Part shown: one piece after another, positions 17,647 to 25,601 of the stretch
Layout: the number at the start of each line of letters is the position of its first letter
How positions within the stretch are numbered: the stretch's first letter is position 1
Assembly: GCA_012842495.1 (NCBI GenBank)
Contig: DUSS01000004.1
Coordinates: forward strand, 1 to 64,000
Direction of reading: 5' to 3'
DNA: 64,000 bases
DNA from: Candidatus Fermentithermobacillaceae bacterium
GTDB taxonomy: Bacteria; Bacillota; Sulfobacillia; Fermentithermobacillales; DUSS01
The notes under the pieces: model-generated
Told to the model about the DNA's origin: nothing
The model's input: the letters and a program-made list of their open reading frames with translations, nothing else
Databases searched by the model: none
Translations under genes and position numbers: made by a program

Positions 17647-18153
17647 TCACGACGGCAACTCCCCTATGGCATAGAGAAGTTGATGTGCCGGGGGACACTT
17701 CACCGCCACTACCATCTCTACTTCTACCGGGGCCCCCAGAGGGAGTTCGGCCACACCCACGGCTGACCGGGCGTGCGCTCCCGCCGGACCGAAAGCCTCC
17801 CCGAGAAGCTCCGATGCACCGTTGATGACTTTAGGTTGGTCCCGGAACCCGGGCGCCGAGGCAACAAAGCCTGTCACTTTGATGATTTTCTTTACATTGT
17901 CCAGGTCCTCAATGACGCTCTTCAATGCCGCCAGGCAATTGATGGCGCAAATCCTGGCTGCATCGTACCCTTGTTCGAGAGTAAGTTCAGCTCCGAGTCT
18001 TCCGACGTAGCGGAGTTTTCCGTCCACGAGAGGTATTTGCCCCGAGGTAAATACCAGGAGTCCCCATTGGACCGCCGGAACGTAAGCTGCTACCGGCTTG
18101 GGGGGTTCTTTAAGCTCGATTCCCATCGCCGCCAGCTTTTCTTCCACTTTCAC
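17647..18153 (-). CDS. RidA-family (YjgF/UK114) protein
   Basis: The 168-residue product is a RidA-family protein, longer than the common 125-130 residue form and closer to the YjgF-like branch with an N-terminal extension (EEKLAAMGIELKEPPKPVAAYVPAV). Visible segments are FTSGQIPLVDGKLRYVG and RSAVGVAELPLGAPVEVEMV; the usual Arg of the active site is in HARSAVGV. RidA proteins hydrolyse reactive 2-imino acids released by PLP enzymes, which suits an amino acid catabolic locus. The start is a GTG with GGGGAGG eight bases upstream. A short palindrome lies about 40 bases before it. Confidence 0.9.
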   Translation of the reverse strand: MKVEEKLAAMGIELKEPPKPVAAYVPAVQWGLLVFTSGQIPLVDGKLRYVGRLGAELTLEQGYDAARICAINCLAALKSVIEDLDNVKKIIKVTGFVASAPGFRDQPKVINGASELLGEAFGPAGAHARSAVGVAELPLGAPVEVEMVVAVKCPPAHQLLYAIGELPS

Positions 18154-18193
18154 GTGTCACGCCTCCCCGAGGTTAAATTGGGGTTGCATCTGG

Positions 18194-18207
18194 TGAGTAT
18201 GTACTCA
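18194..18207. promoter_or_regulatory. Inverted repeat upstream of ridA, candidate operator
   Basis: TGAGTA and TACTCA flank a two-base centre, giving a 14-base near-palindrome 41 bases before the ridA start. It stands in the only sizeable gap (18154-18307) of this locus, where a promoter is needed. A site for the FCD regulator encoded one gene downstream is a reasonable guess but only an inference. Confidence 0.5.
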
Positions 18208-18307
18208 TCACTGAGGAGCAACCACGATCAATGATAAACCCTGCCGGAGAGCCTGTCCAGTTGCTCAATCCGCTGGTGCCTTTTAACTTTGTAAAAGGCG
18301 ATGCCCG

Positions 18308-18838
18308 TCAGCGGAACATCACCCTCCAGACCAGGTAGCCGGTGCAAAAGCCGGCGAGATCACCGGCAAGACACGCCACCAGGGCATGCCTGCCCCGCTT
18401 TATCCCCACAGACCCAAGGTACAGGGTGACCACGTAAAAGGTGGTATCGGTTGACCCCTGGAGTATGGAAGCCAGGATGCCCACGGGCGAGTCGGGTCCT
18501 CGCGCTTTCATGATCTCGGCGGTGATCGCCAGGGCGCCCGAACCCGATATGGGTCTTGTGACCAGAAGGGGAACCACGTCGGGCGGAAACCCCAGAGGCG
18601 CGAGGATTGCTTCGAGGCAACGGGACAAAAGAGACATCGCTCCTGAAGAACGGAAGCAGCTTAGCGCCACGAATATAGCTACCAGGTACGGCAACGTGAC
18701 GAAAACCACTCTGAGTCCTTCCTCGGCGCCTCTGATGAAAGCTTCGTACACCTTAACGCCTTTGACCCATCCGTAAACGGGAATGGCCACGATGATGACG
18801 GGAAAGACGTATACCCCCAGGAGTTCAATAACCTTCAC
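18308..18838 (-). CDS. spmB: Spore maturation protein B
   Basis: The 176-residue product is a polytopic membrane protein of the SpmB/nucleoside-recognition (Gate) family, with family segments PVYGWVKGVKVYEAFIRGAE, VTRPISGSGAL and ILQGSTDTTFYVVTLYLGSV. SpmA and SpmB act together in spore core dehydration and heat resistance. The GTG at 18838 overlaps the spmA stop by four bases (GTGA); the frame is open further upstream to 18988, but that stretch lies inside spmA and is not protein-like. Confidence 0.93.
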   Translation of the reverse strand: MKVIELLGVYVFPVIIVAIPVYGWVKGVKVYEAFIRGAEEGLRVVFVTLPYLVAIFVALSCFRSSGAMSLLSRCLEAILAPLGFPPDVVPLLVTRPISGSGALAITAEIMKARGPDSPVGILASILQGSTDTTFYVVTLYLGSVGIKRGRHALVACLAGDLAGFCTGYLVWRVMFR

Positions 18839-19413
18839 TTCTGGCGCCCCCTTCGGAGGGCTATATCCACCGTGAGCCCGGCAGCGGTGGCCGCAAGCCC
18901 CGCAATGGCGGTAGGACCTGCGATTATGGCGGGATTGGCGGACCCCAGGGCAGCTCTTATCGCCACGACGGAGGAGGGAAAAATGCAAAAACCCGCAGCG
19001 TTTATGACGATCAAGGTGATCATGGGATCGATCGCCTCCTCCGCACCCGGGGGCATCAGGTTCTTCATCTCCTTCATAGCTTTGAGGCCCAGTGGCGTGC
19101 CAGAACTTAATCCAAGGACGTTCGAGATAATCGAAGCTGCTACGGCCGAAAGCGGCCGGGGACGGTCCTTTAGAGACGGAAAAACGGGCCTGAGCATAGG
19201 ACCCACAAACCTCGCCAGAGTATCCACCAGTCCGGACTCATCGGCAATCTTTTCCATGCCCATCCAAAGGCAGTAGATGCCAGCCAGTTCGATCATGAGA
19301 GCTACAGCGCCTGTCGCACCACCCAGAACGGAATCGACCATGGTGCCGACGTTTCCCGTAAAAAACGCTACGACAGCGCTGCCCACTAAAAGTCCCATCC
19401 ATAGCGAGTTCAC
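18835..19413 (-). CDS. spmA: Spore maturation protein A
   Basis: The 192-residue product matches SpmA: membrane segments at both ends and the conserved stretch GIYCLWMGMEKIADESGLVD near residue 45, plus LGLSSGTPLGLKAMKEMK and MITLIVINAAGFCIFPSS. It forms a translationally coupled pair with spmB. The start is a GTG (GTGAACTCG), with a GGAGGAG about 12 bases upstream. The two genes lie downstream of a spore protein gene and a likely terminator, so they probably have their own promoter in 19414-19485, which I could not pick out with confidence. Confidence 0.93.
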   Translation of the reverse strand: MNSLWMGLLVGSAVVAFFTGNVGTMVDSVLGGATGAVALMIELAGIYCLWMGMEKIADESGLVDTLARFVGPMLRPVFPSLKDRPRPLSAVAASIISNVLGLSSGTPLGLKAMKEMKNLMPPGAEEAIDPMITLIVINAAGFCIFPSSVVAIRAALGSANPAIIAGPTAIAGLAATAAGLTVDIALRRGRQK

Positions 19414-19485
19414 GGACCATCATCTCCTCCCCTTGTATCTATGAAGGGGAGGCGTCCTTTATGGACGCGGAAAGCAGAAGAGGGC

Positions 19486-19519
19486 GGGCGAAAGGGCCCG
19501 CTACAAGCCACTTTCGCCC
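19486..19519 (-). terminator. Hairpin after the SASP gene, likely terminator
   Basis: A perfect nine-base stem, GGGCGAAAG and CTTTCGCCC, encloses a 16-base loop just past the SASP stop. On the minus strand it is followed by a pyrimidine-rich tail (TCTTCTGCTTT). The tail is not a pure T run, so efficiency is uncertain. Confidence 0.6.
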
Positions 19520-19521
19520 TG

Positions 19522-19827
19522 CTACCGCATATGGGCTTCGGCGAACTGGATCATCCTCCTGACCATCTGGCCTCCCAGGTGACCGCCGAGGCGACCGCCG
19601 ATCATACCGCACTCCCGGGAGGTCATGTTCGGCCAACCGATAGTAGCTATTTTATCGGCAAGGCCGAGTTCCTGAGCAACCTCGAACTTGCGCCGATCGA
19701 GGTTCTGCCGGAATTCCTCTTCACCGCCGCCCCCGGTGAGACCAAGCTCTTGGGCGACTTCGTACTTCAGCGCGTCCAGCGCTCCCTGAGCTTCAGGCAG
19801 CACCGGACGGTTCCGACGTCTTCCCAA
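19522..19827 (-). CDS. Alpha/beta-type small acid-soluble spore protein
   Basis: The 101-residue product has the SASP hallmarks: LDALKYEVAQELGL (with a GPR protease site-like EVA-ELG), then TSRECGMIGGRLGGHLGGQM and VRRMIQFAEAHM. These proteins coat spore DNA in A-form and protect it from UV and heat. It is longer than usual because the K-x-E-V-A-Q-E-L-G-L segment occurs twice, around residues 21-30 and 47-56. The start is a TTG with GGAGGGGG upstream. A sigma-G promoter is expected; CATAATG upstream could be its -10, but no matching -35 was found. Confidence 0.92.
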   Translation of the reverse strand: MGRRRNRPVLPEAQGALDALKYEVAQELGLTGGGGEEEFRQNLDRRKFEVAQELGLADKIATIGWPNMTSRECGMIGGRLGGHLGGQMVRRMIQFAEAHMR

Positions 19828-19912
19828 AGAACCCCCTCCTTTTTTGCGGTAGCGTTAATTAGGGTTCCCTGAAAAGACATTATGTAAAACGTCCCGGCGC
19901 TCAGGAAAATAA

Positions 19913-20857
19913 TCACTGGGACAGTAACCGGTCGATCTTTTGCTTTTGATACAAACACGGCTCGAACAGATCTCCCTTTTCTTCCAGTCTTTCTGGCGCC
20001 GTTTTTATGTTCCAGCAGTCGGGTTTCACGGAATCGAGTTCGTCCCAGGAGATGGGCATGGAAACGGGGGCGCCCGGACGGGCTCTTACGCTGTATACCG
20101 CGACAATGGTCTGTCCCGGCGAGTTTTGGAGGTAGTCGATGTACACTTTACCGTAGCGTTCTCCAACAGGTCTTTTCAAAGTCACTTTTTCTGGCATGGC
20201 AGTCTCGATGATTTGTGCGGCTCTTTTAACGAACAGCACGATTTGCTTGTGGCTGTATTCGTTTTTTACGGGCACGTAAACGTGAAGGCCGGTAGCCCCG
20301 GAGACCTTCGGAAAGCTCCAAAGCCCCAGTTCGTCGAGGAACGCTTTGACCGCTCTAGCCACGATCTTTACATCCTCCCAGCTCGAGCCTTCGGCGGGAT
20401 CGAGATCGAAGACTGCAAAGTCTGGTGCGGATAAATGCTCCCTGCGGGAGGACCACGGGTTCACTTCCACCACAGCTTGATTGGCCATCCACACCAAAGT
20501 GGCCGTGTCGTTGCATAGGATGTATCTGGTGGTCCGGGAGCTGCCGGACACCACGGGGACGGTTTTCACCCACCACGGAGTACCGGGAGGAGCATCTTTC
20601 TGGTAAAAACCCGGCGTCGAGATGCCGTCAGGGTACCGCACCAGCGATAAAGGCCTGTCCCGGAGATGCGGCAGGATGTAGCGGGAAACGCGGGCGTAGT
20701 ACTGGATAAGGTCCCTTTTGGTGAAGTTGTCCTCGGGCCATAGCACTTTATCGAGGTTGGTAAGGGTTACCTCCCTCGGCCCGACTCTAACTCTCACTTG
20801 ATCTTTGACCATGCCTCGCCCCTCCCGGGAAGCCATGGAAACCCCCTTCACTCTCAT
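19913..20857 (-). CDS. LigD-type NHEJ polymerase (stand-alone primase-polymerase domain)
   Basis: The 314-residue product matches the polymerase domain of LigD: TNLDKVLWPEDNFTKRDLIQ near residue 33, PGFYQKDAPPGTPWW near 88, the metal-binding pair in FAVFDLDPAEG near 150, and SGATGLHVYVP near 182. It fills in ends during non-homologous end joining, with preference for ribonucleotides in known homologues. A start at the ATG at 20812 (MVKDQVRV) is also possible. The polymerase, ligase and Ku are three separate neighbouring genes rather than a fused LigD. Confidence 0.92.
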   Translation of the reverse strand: MRVKGVSMASREGRGMVKDQVRVRVGPREVTLTNLDKVLWPEDNFTKRDLIQYYARVSRYILPHLRDRPLSLVRYPDGISTPGFYQKDAPPGTPWWVKTVPVVSGSSRTTRYILCNDTATLVWMANQAVVEVNPWSSRREHLSAPDFAVFDLDPAEGSSWEDVKIVARAVKAFLDELGLWSFPKVSGATGLHVYVPVKNEYSHKQIVLFVKRAAQIIETAMPEKVTLKRPVGERYGKVYIDYLQNSPGQTIVAVYSVRARPGAPVSMPISWDELDSVKPDCWNIKTAPERLEEKGDLFEPCLYQKQKIDRLLSQ

Positions 20858-20904
20858 CCGGTGCGCTTGAGTACGCGCTTTACCAAATGCAACGAGCTGA
20901 CCGT

Positions 20905-21873
20905 TTACCCGGCTCTCCGGTTCCCTTCTATCTGCCTGAGCACGGGATGCCGGAGCTTTCCGTCCGGCGTCATCTCGGTGAAAGACACCAGAACCCGCAC
21001 GTCCGGAACGACCCAGGTGACGTCCGCATATGTCCTTTCCCGAACCGCTTTACCGTAAGGTGTGTCCTCCCGCGGTCCTCGACCCGGCTCCCGTGACGCC
21101 CGAAACTCCTGAACGGAAAGAGGGGCTTTAACCGGCCGCAACAGTTTCAAGAGTCGTTGCTCTTCCTCTTTACCTAAACCCGACGACACCGCACCCCGGA
21201 CCACAAGCTCGTCTTGCATACTTTCGCCCACGATGATCGATCCCACGCGCGACCCCGAAGCTTTCCGATAGCCGAGAACCGTGAACCATTTTTCCTTGCC
21301 GTTCCGTATCTTCAGCCAGTACCGGGATCGTTCACCGGGCAGATATGGACTTTCCAGGAACTTCGCCATGATGCCCTCCAGGTCCCGTTCTTTTGCGATT
21401 TCGAACAAGTCCCGCCCTCTTCCCGCAACGCCTTCGGACAAAACGAGATTCCCCGAAAAGTCCAGGGCGCTCGCAAGACGCCGGCGGCGTTCTGAAAGCG
21501 GCGCCGGGGTGAAATTCGATCCATCGAGATGGAGGATGTCGAAAGCTATGTAACACAGAACCCCTTCGTGCCTCCGGAGCGCCCCGAAGTCGGGCCTGCC
21601 CCGGGCCAGCGCCACGATTTCGCCGTCTATCACCGCCGAGTTCCCCTTCAAGTGTTTCCATAGACCGAGGAGCTCGGGGAAGTACCTTCCCAGGTTCTTG
21701 CCGTTCCTCGAAAGGAGATATGCATCGCCCCCGGCACCGCTCCTGCAAAGGTAGAGGAGGCACCTGTAACCGTCCCATTTCACCTCGAAGAGCCAGGAAC
21801 TATCATCGAAGGGCTCCCCGGCAGTTTCGGCTAGCATAGGGCGGAACGCGGGCATACCCAGGATGGACTTCAC
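20905..21873 (-). CDS. ATP-dependent DNA ligase (LigD ligase-domain type)
   Basis: The 322-residue product has adenylation motif I KWDGYR with the nucleophilic Lys near residue 33, motif III-like YIAFDILHLDG near 120, motif IV EGIMAKF near 172 and motif V WLKIRN near 193, followed by an OB-fold domain. It seals breaks in the NHEJ pathway with the adjacent Ku and polymerase. The ATG sits in a four-base overlap with the ku stop. No nuclease or phosphoesterase domain is present. Confidence 0.93.
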   Translation of the reverse strand: MKSILGMPAFRPMLAETAGEPFDDSSWLFEVKWDGYRCLLYLCRSGAGGDAYLLSRNGKNLGRYFPELLGLWKHLKGNSAVIDGEIVALARGRPDFGALRRHEGVLCYIAFDILHLDGSNFTPAPLSERRRRLASALDFSGNLVLSEGVAGRGRDLFEIAKERDLEGIMAKFLESPYLPGERSRYWLKIRNGKEKWFTVLGYRKASGSRVGSIIVGESMQDELVVRGAVSSGLGKEEEQRLLKLLRPVKAPLSVQEFRASREPGRGPREDTPYGKAVRERTYADVTWVVPDVRVLVSFTEMTPDGKLRHPVLRQIEGNRRAG

Positions 21874-22685
21874 GGAGGCGCGGGGGCGCTTTCCCGAACC
21901 GTCCTACCCCGCCTCTCCTCCTTCGCTCCCGCTATACTCCGCCTGAGAGCTTCCATCAAGTCTATGACCTCCGCCGGTGCCCTTGCGGGTTCCCTCACGA
22001 CCTGCCTTCCCTGAAGCTTAGCCTGGATAAGCTCATTGATATGCCGCCGGTAAGCGGAAACGTGCTTTTCCGGCTCGAACGGCTTTTTCATCATTTTAAC
22101 CAGGGTCTTCGCCATTTCTTTCTCTTCGTGCGCTACCGCCACCCCTGTGGGGATCTCGAGGCTCTCGGCGCTTCGGACCTCATCAGCCCAGTACATGGTC
22201 TCAAGCGCTAGGACCTTATCCTGGTAGGGACGGACGAGGGCCAGCGTCTCCCGGGATCTCAAAGCTACCCTGGCTACGGCAACCGTGCGCAATTCCGTCA
22301 TCGCCCCAAGCAAAAGAAAATACGCTCGAGCTGAACCCTCCTGAGGTTCGAGGAAGAAAGCATCCCGAAAGAAGACGGGATCGACTTCGGAGATGTCGCA
22401 AAACTCCATTATCGTGATGGAATGAGGTTCGGGTTCAGGCAGCTTGCTCAAATCTTCGTCGGTCAAGAGTACGTATTGCCCTTTTTCGTATTCGACACCC
22501 CGGACTATTTCCTCGGGCATGACCTCCCGGTTACAGGTGGGACACCACTTCAAGTAGCGGATGGGCGTGTTGCATTCGACGTGAAGCAAATGAAAAGATG
22601 GGGTCTTGTCCTCGGTTGCTTTATATATCCTCACGGGTATCACGACAAGCCCGAAACCAAGGACCCCTTTCCACAGCGGCCTCAT
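21870..22685 (-). CDS. ku: Ku protein, NHEJ end-binding
   Basis: The 271-residue product is a bacterial Ku: MRPLWKGVLGFGLVVIPVRI at the N-terminus, FHLLHVECNTPIRYLKWCPTC near residue 32, YEKGQYVLLTDEDL near 66. The beta-barrel core ends around 210, and a basic/acidic C-terminal tail (GAKEERRGRTVRESAPAP) may recruit the ligase. It binds double-strand ends as a homodimer and heads the ku-ligase-polymerase cluster. Placement next to spore genes suggests repair during germination, as known for Bacillus Ku/LigD. Confidence 0.95.
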   Translation of the reverse strand: MRPLWKGVLGFGLVVIPVRIYKATEDKTPSFHLLHVECNTPIRYLKWCPTCNREVMPEEIVRGVEYEKGQYVLLTDEDLSKLPEPEPHSITIMEFCDISEVDPVFFRDAFFLEPQEGSARAYFLLLGAMTELRTVAVARVALRSRETLALVRPYQDKVLALETMYWADEVRSAESLEIPTGVAVAHEEKEMAKTLVKMMKKPFEPEKHVSAYRRHINELIQAKLQGRQVVREPARAPAEVIDLMEALRRSIAGAKEERRGRTVRESAPAPP

Positions 22686-22712
22686 GATGCCAGCACTCCC
22701 GATAGCCGGTAC

Positions 22713-23240
22713 CTATTCCGCCGGCCCCGGCATATCTTGAGCCTGCTCCCACGGTTTCCGCCGGTCGCCTTTTTTCGGTTCCGTCAGGTCCGCAAGCTTC
22801 TCCAGGATGGCCGGGGCCGCGTCGAGCAACCGGTCGTAAATGGCCCTTCCGTCCACGGGCAACACTCTCACCTGTCCCCCGCCCACTACGAGAAAGGCCA
22901 CCGGCTTGATGGTCACACCGGCACCGCTTCCGCCGGCAAAGGGGTATCTGGATGACCCCTGGTTCTCCGTTTCCTGCATCTCATCTTCAGGTTGCCCCTG
23001 GCGACCTTGCCCTGCGTACCGTCCCTGGCTTTGCTGGGCCGATCCTTGACCTGAAGCCACTTCTTCGGAAACCTCGTCGCCGCCCCCCGCTACGAACCCG
23101 AATGAGACTCTCGAGACAGGGACTATTACCGTTCCGTCCTCGGTCTGGACAGGCTCGCCTACGACGGTGTTCACATCCACCATCGCTTTAAGGCTCTCCA
23201 TGGTCGTCTTCATTAGAGACTCAATGGGATGATCGGACAT
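22713..23240 (-). CDS. gerW: GerW/YtfJ family spore protein
   Basis: The 175-residue product has the YtfJ pattern: HPIESLMKTTMESLKAMVDV, TVVGEPVQTEDGTVIVPVSR, VSFGFVAGGG, and the late SGAGVTIKPVAFLVVGGGQV. Between them is a low-complexity Gln/Gly/Glu-rich insert of about 45 residues. GerW is needed for lysozyme-triggered germination in Bacillus. I prefer the ATG at 23240 with GAGGTGG upstream over the GTG nine bases earlier. It follows scpA, scpB and a DUF2953 gene, a neighbourhood conserved in Firmicutes. Confidence 0.9.
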   Translation of the reverse strand: MSDHPIESLMKTTMESLKAMVDVNTVVGEPVQTEDGTVIVPVSRVSFGFVAGGGDEVSEEVASGQGSAQQSQGRYAGQGRQGQPEDEMQETENQGSSRYPFAGGSGAGVTIKPVAFLVVGGGQVRVLPVDGRAIYDRLLDAAPAILEKLADLTEPKKGDRRKPWEQAQDMPGPAE

Positions 23241-23271
23241 ATACACCACCTCAAACCAGTTCGGATGGGCC

Positions 23272-24033
23272 TCACGAAGCCCCCACTTTTCGACTCGGAA
23301 CTATCTTGCCCCCGAGGATGCCGGGTATTCGGGACAGCCCCGCCGCGGGAAGACGCCTCATCCTGATGAACCGGAGGAGCAGCTTTGCGGCAGCCGTGAA
23401 CAAGTGGATGGTTCGGATCCGTCCTTTTACCAGGAAATGCCCGCTCAGCGTAGCCCGGTCGTACACCGGCACGATTTTGACTCCCCGGTAAAGTCGCCGG
23501 CGCCCTCCGGGAGTGACAAGAGGGAGGACGGTCCTTACGAGAGCCAGAAGCCCTCCTGCGATGAGGGCGGTCGACGCGGCATCACCGAGCCCCAGTTCCA
23601 AATGGACTTTGAGGTCGAGGACTTCGAACCGGTGCCCTAGATACCTCAACCAGCAAAGGGCTTCGCCTGCATACCGGCGAACGTCTTCCAGGCCGATCCC
23701 GGGTTTTCCCGCATGCGTCTCGGGGCGGAGCGGACACCGGGGCGCGGAATCCCGGCCCGTACCCGGCTTACGGCGTTTTTTCTCCTTCGGTGGAAACCTA
23801 AACCAGATCGGAAACGGGGAAAAAGGGGGCTTTACCCCAACCAGCACCGCCCAGTTGAAACCGGTGAAGGCCCCTGCGGACGGCGCCGGCGCGGGACCGA
23901 AAGATCCTCTGACTTCCATGTACCATGGAAGCACAAGCCCGACCACACCCAGGCCCACGAGGATACCCAGGCCGAGTCCCTTCAACTGCGAGGACAAGGG
24001 ATGATCCCTCTCGCGCCAGGTTTGACCACGCAA
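23272..24033 (-). CDS. DUF2953 domain-containing protein
   Basis: The 253-residue product has an N-terminal membrane segment (LGLGILVGLGVVGLVLPWYM), a proline-rich, basic middle, and the DUF2953 C-terminal half with LKVHLELGLGDAASTALIAG near residue 145 and VYDRATLSGHFLVKGRIRTI near 195. DUF2953 genes are common neighbours of gerW and scpAB in spore formers, but their function is not known. The TTG start at 24033 has no convincing ribosome binding site; an in-frame TTG at 23997 is an alternative. Confidence 0.82.
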   Translation of the reverse strand: MRGQTWRERDHPLSSQLKGLGLGILVGLGVVGLVLPWYMEVRGSFGPAPAPSAGAFTGFNWAVLVGVKPPFSPFPIWFRFPPKEKKRRKPGTGRDSAPRCPLRPETHAGKPGIGLEDVRRYAGEALCWLRYLGHRFEVLDLKVHLELGLGDAASTALIAGGLLALVRTVLPLVTPGGRRRLYRGVKIVPVYDRATLSGHFLVKGRIRTIHLFTAAAKLLLRFIRMRRLPAAGLSRIPGILGGKIVPSRKVGAS

Positions 24034-24147
24034 TTAGGTCATTTCCAGCATTCCCTGGAAACCGTCAACTATTCCGCAACCCGTCGTACCCTAGATCGAA
24101 GGAGCCACGTAGTGCCTGGCAACTACCAGGTGGGGCGGTGAGCCGCT

Positions 24148-24759
24148 TTAACTCCGGCGCGAAAGGGTTGGAAACAGAGTTCCGCCGCTTCCGGGCTCGT
24201 CCGGGCCGGGTTCGGGCATGGAAGACTCAAGAGGAGGAAGGTCTTTCAGCGACGATAACCCGAGAGCTTTTAAAAACTCGTCAGTGGTTCCGTAGAGGAT
24301 AGGCCTGCCAAGAGCTTTTTTCCTTCCGACTTCTTCTATGAGACCCTTTTCGAGCAGGACATCGAGGCTTGCCTGACAGTTAACTCCCCTCAGGGCCTCA
24401 ATCTCCGACCTGGTTACCGGCTGGTTATAAGCTATCACCGCAAGCGTCTCCAGTGCTCCTCTGGAAAGCGTGAGTCTTTTACCCGAAATGACCCTGGAGA
24501 CGACCGTCGCGTACTCCGGCTTCGTGAAGAGCTGGTATCCCCCGGCCACCTGTTTCAATACGACGCCGCTCCCCGCCTCGTATCTCGCCTGGAGTTCCTG
24601 GATGGCTTGAAGCACCACATCCTCAGGCACCGCCAAGGCCAGTGCCAGGCGCCTGGCACTGACCGGCTCAGGTGAGGCGAACAGCACCGCTTCGATTTGC
24701 CATTTCAGCTGGACCGACGGAAGGACTCTCCCGCCGTCGCCCTGTTTTCTTTCAGCCAA
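24148..24759 (-). CDS. scpB: Segregation and condensation protein B
   Basis: The product is 203 residues from the TTG at 24759, chosen for GGGAGG ten bases upstream; no ATG or GTG is available in frame closer to the domain. The ScpB core begins LKWQIEAVLFASPEPVSARR and contains tandem winged helices, including LSRGALETLAVIAYNQPVTR, then SEIEALRGVNCQASLDVLLE and RPILYGTTDEFLKALGL. ScpB dimers bind ScpA in the SMC condensin that organises chromosomes. It overlaps scpA by 55 bases. An acidic, Gly/Pro-rich tail follows the fold. Confidence 0.9.
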   Translation of the reverse strand: MAERKQGDGGRVLPSVQLKWQIEAVLFASPEPVSARRLALALAVPEDVVLQAIQELQARYEAGSGVVLKQVAGGYQLFTKPEYATVVSRVISGKRLTLSRGALETLAVIAYNQPVTRSEIEALRGVNCQASLDVLLEKGLIEEVGRKKALGRPILYGTTDEFLKALGLSSLKDLPPLESSMPEPGPDEPGSGGTLFPTLSRRS

Positions 24760-25541
24760 TCGTCTTCTTCCTCCCGGGATTTGACGTAAGGGCCTTTGTA
24801 AGTTTCCCTGGCCGCAAACTCGATTTCTCCCAAGTCCCCTTCCTGCCAGACCCAAACCCTGCCCCGTTTGACCAGCTCGAGCAAGGCCAAAAAGTCCATA
24901 ACCTTCATCCACTTCGGGTGCTCAGCTGTGAACACCGAAAACTTCACCCGGACGCCCTTTTTCGCAGCTGTCAGTACCGCCCGCCATATCCGGCGGAGAT
25001 GGGCGATGAAACTTAGTTTGGGAACGGCGACAATCCTCGTCCTGGCATCCGCCCGCGACTTTAATGAAAACCACATCCTGGCAAGCTCCACCGGGGATAC
25101 CCCGAGGTCGACCGGGAGTTGTGGCACCGGGGACGACCCCTCGCCGACAGCTTCTTCTCCAGCGTCCGTTTCCGCTGCCACGGCCCGGTGGCCCTGAAGA
25201 CCCCGAGGATATAACGCCGAAGCTTTATCGATCGACTCCTCAATGCGGCGGGTAGCCTCGACAACGAATTTCCGGGCTTCGGGCCCGATTTCGAAGAGTC
25301 CCAGGGTGGCAGACGCCTGCCGGGTCGCAACTTCTACGGGGTCTTCCTCGGGCTCCGGGGTTCTCGCCGGCAACAAGCTGCGAATTCTCGCCAACAGGAT
25401 CGCGGACATTCTCGAGAGAAACTCGAAAGCTTCCTCGAGCTCAGCTTTTCCCTCTTCCATCTTCCGCCGGAAACTGACGCACGAGGCGTAGATGTCTTCC
25501 CCGGAGGTTCCTTCTCCGATGACTCCCAAGCTTCGTGCCAA
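24705..25541 (-). CDS. scpA: Segregation and condensation protein A, short N-terminus
   Basis: The 278-residue product aligns with ScpA from about residue 15 (GEDIYASCVSFRRKM, then EEAFEFLSRMSAILLARIRS) through a variable middle to a C-terminal winged helix (DFLALLELVKRGRVWVWQEG, GEIEF). ScpA is the kleisin of the SMC-ScpAB condensin. The usual first 20 or so residues with FEGPLDLLL, which contact the SMC neck, are missing: the TTG start at 25541 has an in-frame TAA 39 bases upstream. A long acidic insert of about 55 residues separates the two halves. Confidence 0.85.
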   Translation of the reverse strand: MARSLGVIGEGTSGEDIYASCVSFRRKMEEGKAELEEAFEFLSRMSAILLARIRSLLPARTPEPEEDPVEVATRQASATLGLFEIGPEARKFVVEATRRIEESIDKASALYPRGLQGHRAVAAETDAGEEAVGEGSSPVPQLPVDLGVSPVELARMWFSLKSRADARTRIVAVPKLSFIAHLRRIWRAVLTAAKKGVRVKFSVFTAEHPKWMKVMDFLALLELVKRGRVWVWQEGDLGEIEFAARETYKGPYVKSREEEDDWLKENRATAGESFRRSS

Positions 25542-25601
25542 CCTCTTCCCATCCCCTCTCCCTGTCCCGTCACCGGGGACTTACTTCGACGAGGACATAG
25601 T

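Noticed and set aside
19828-19912. Sigma-G promoter for the SASP gene
   Set aside because: CATAATG could be a -10, but the expected -35 at 18 bases is not there.
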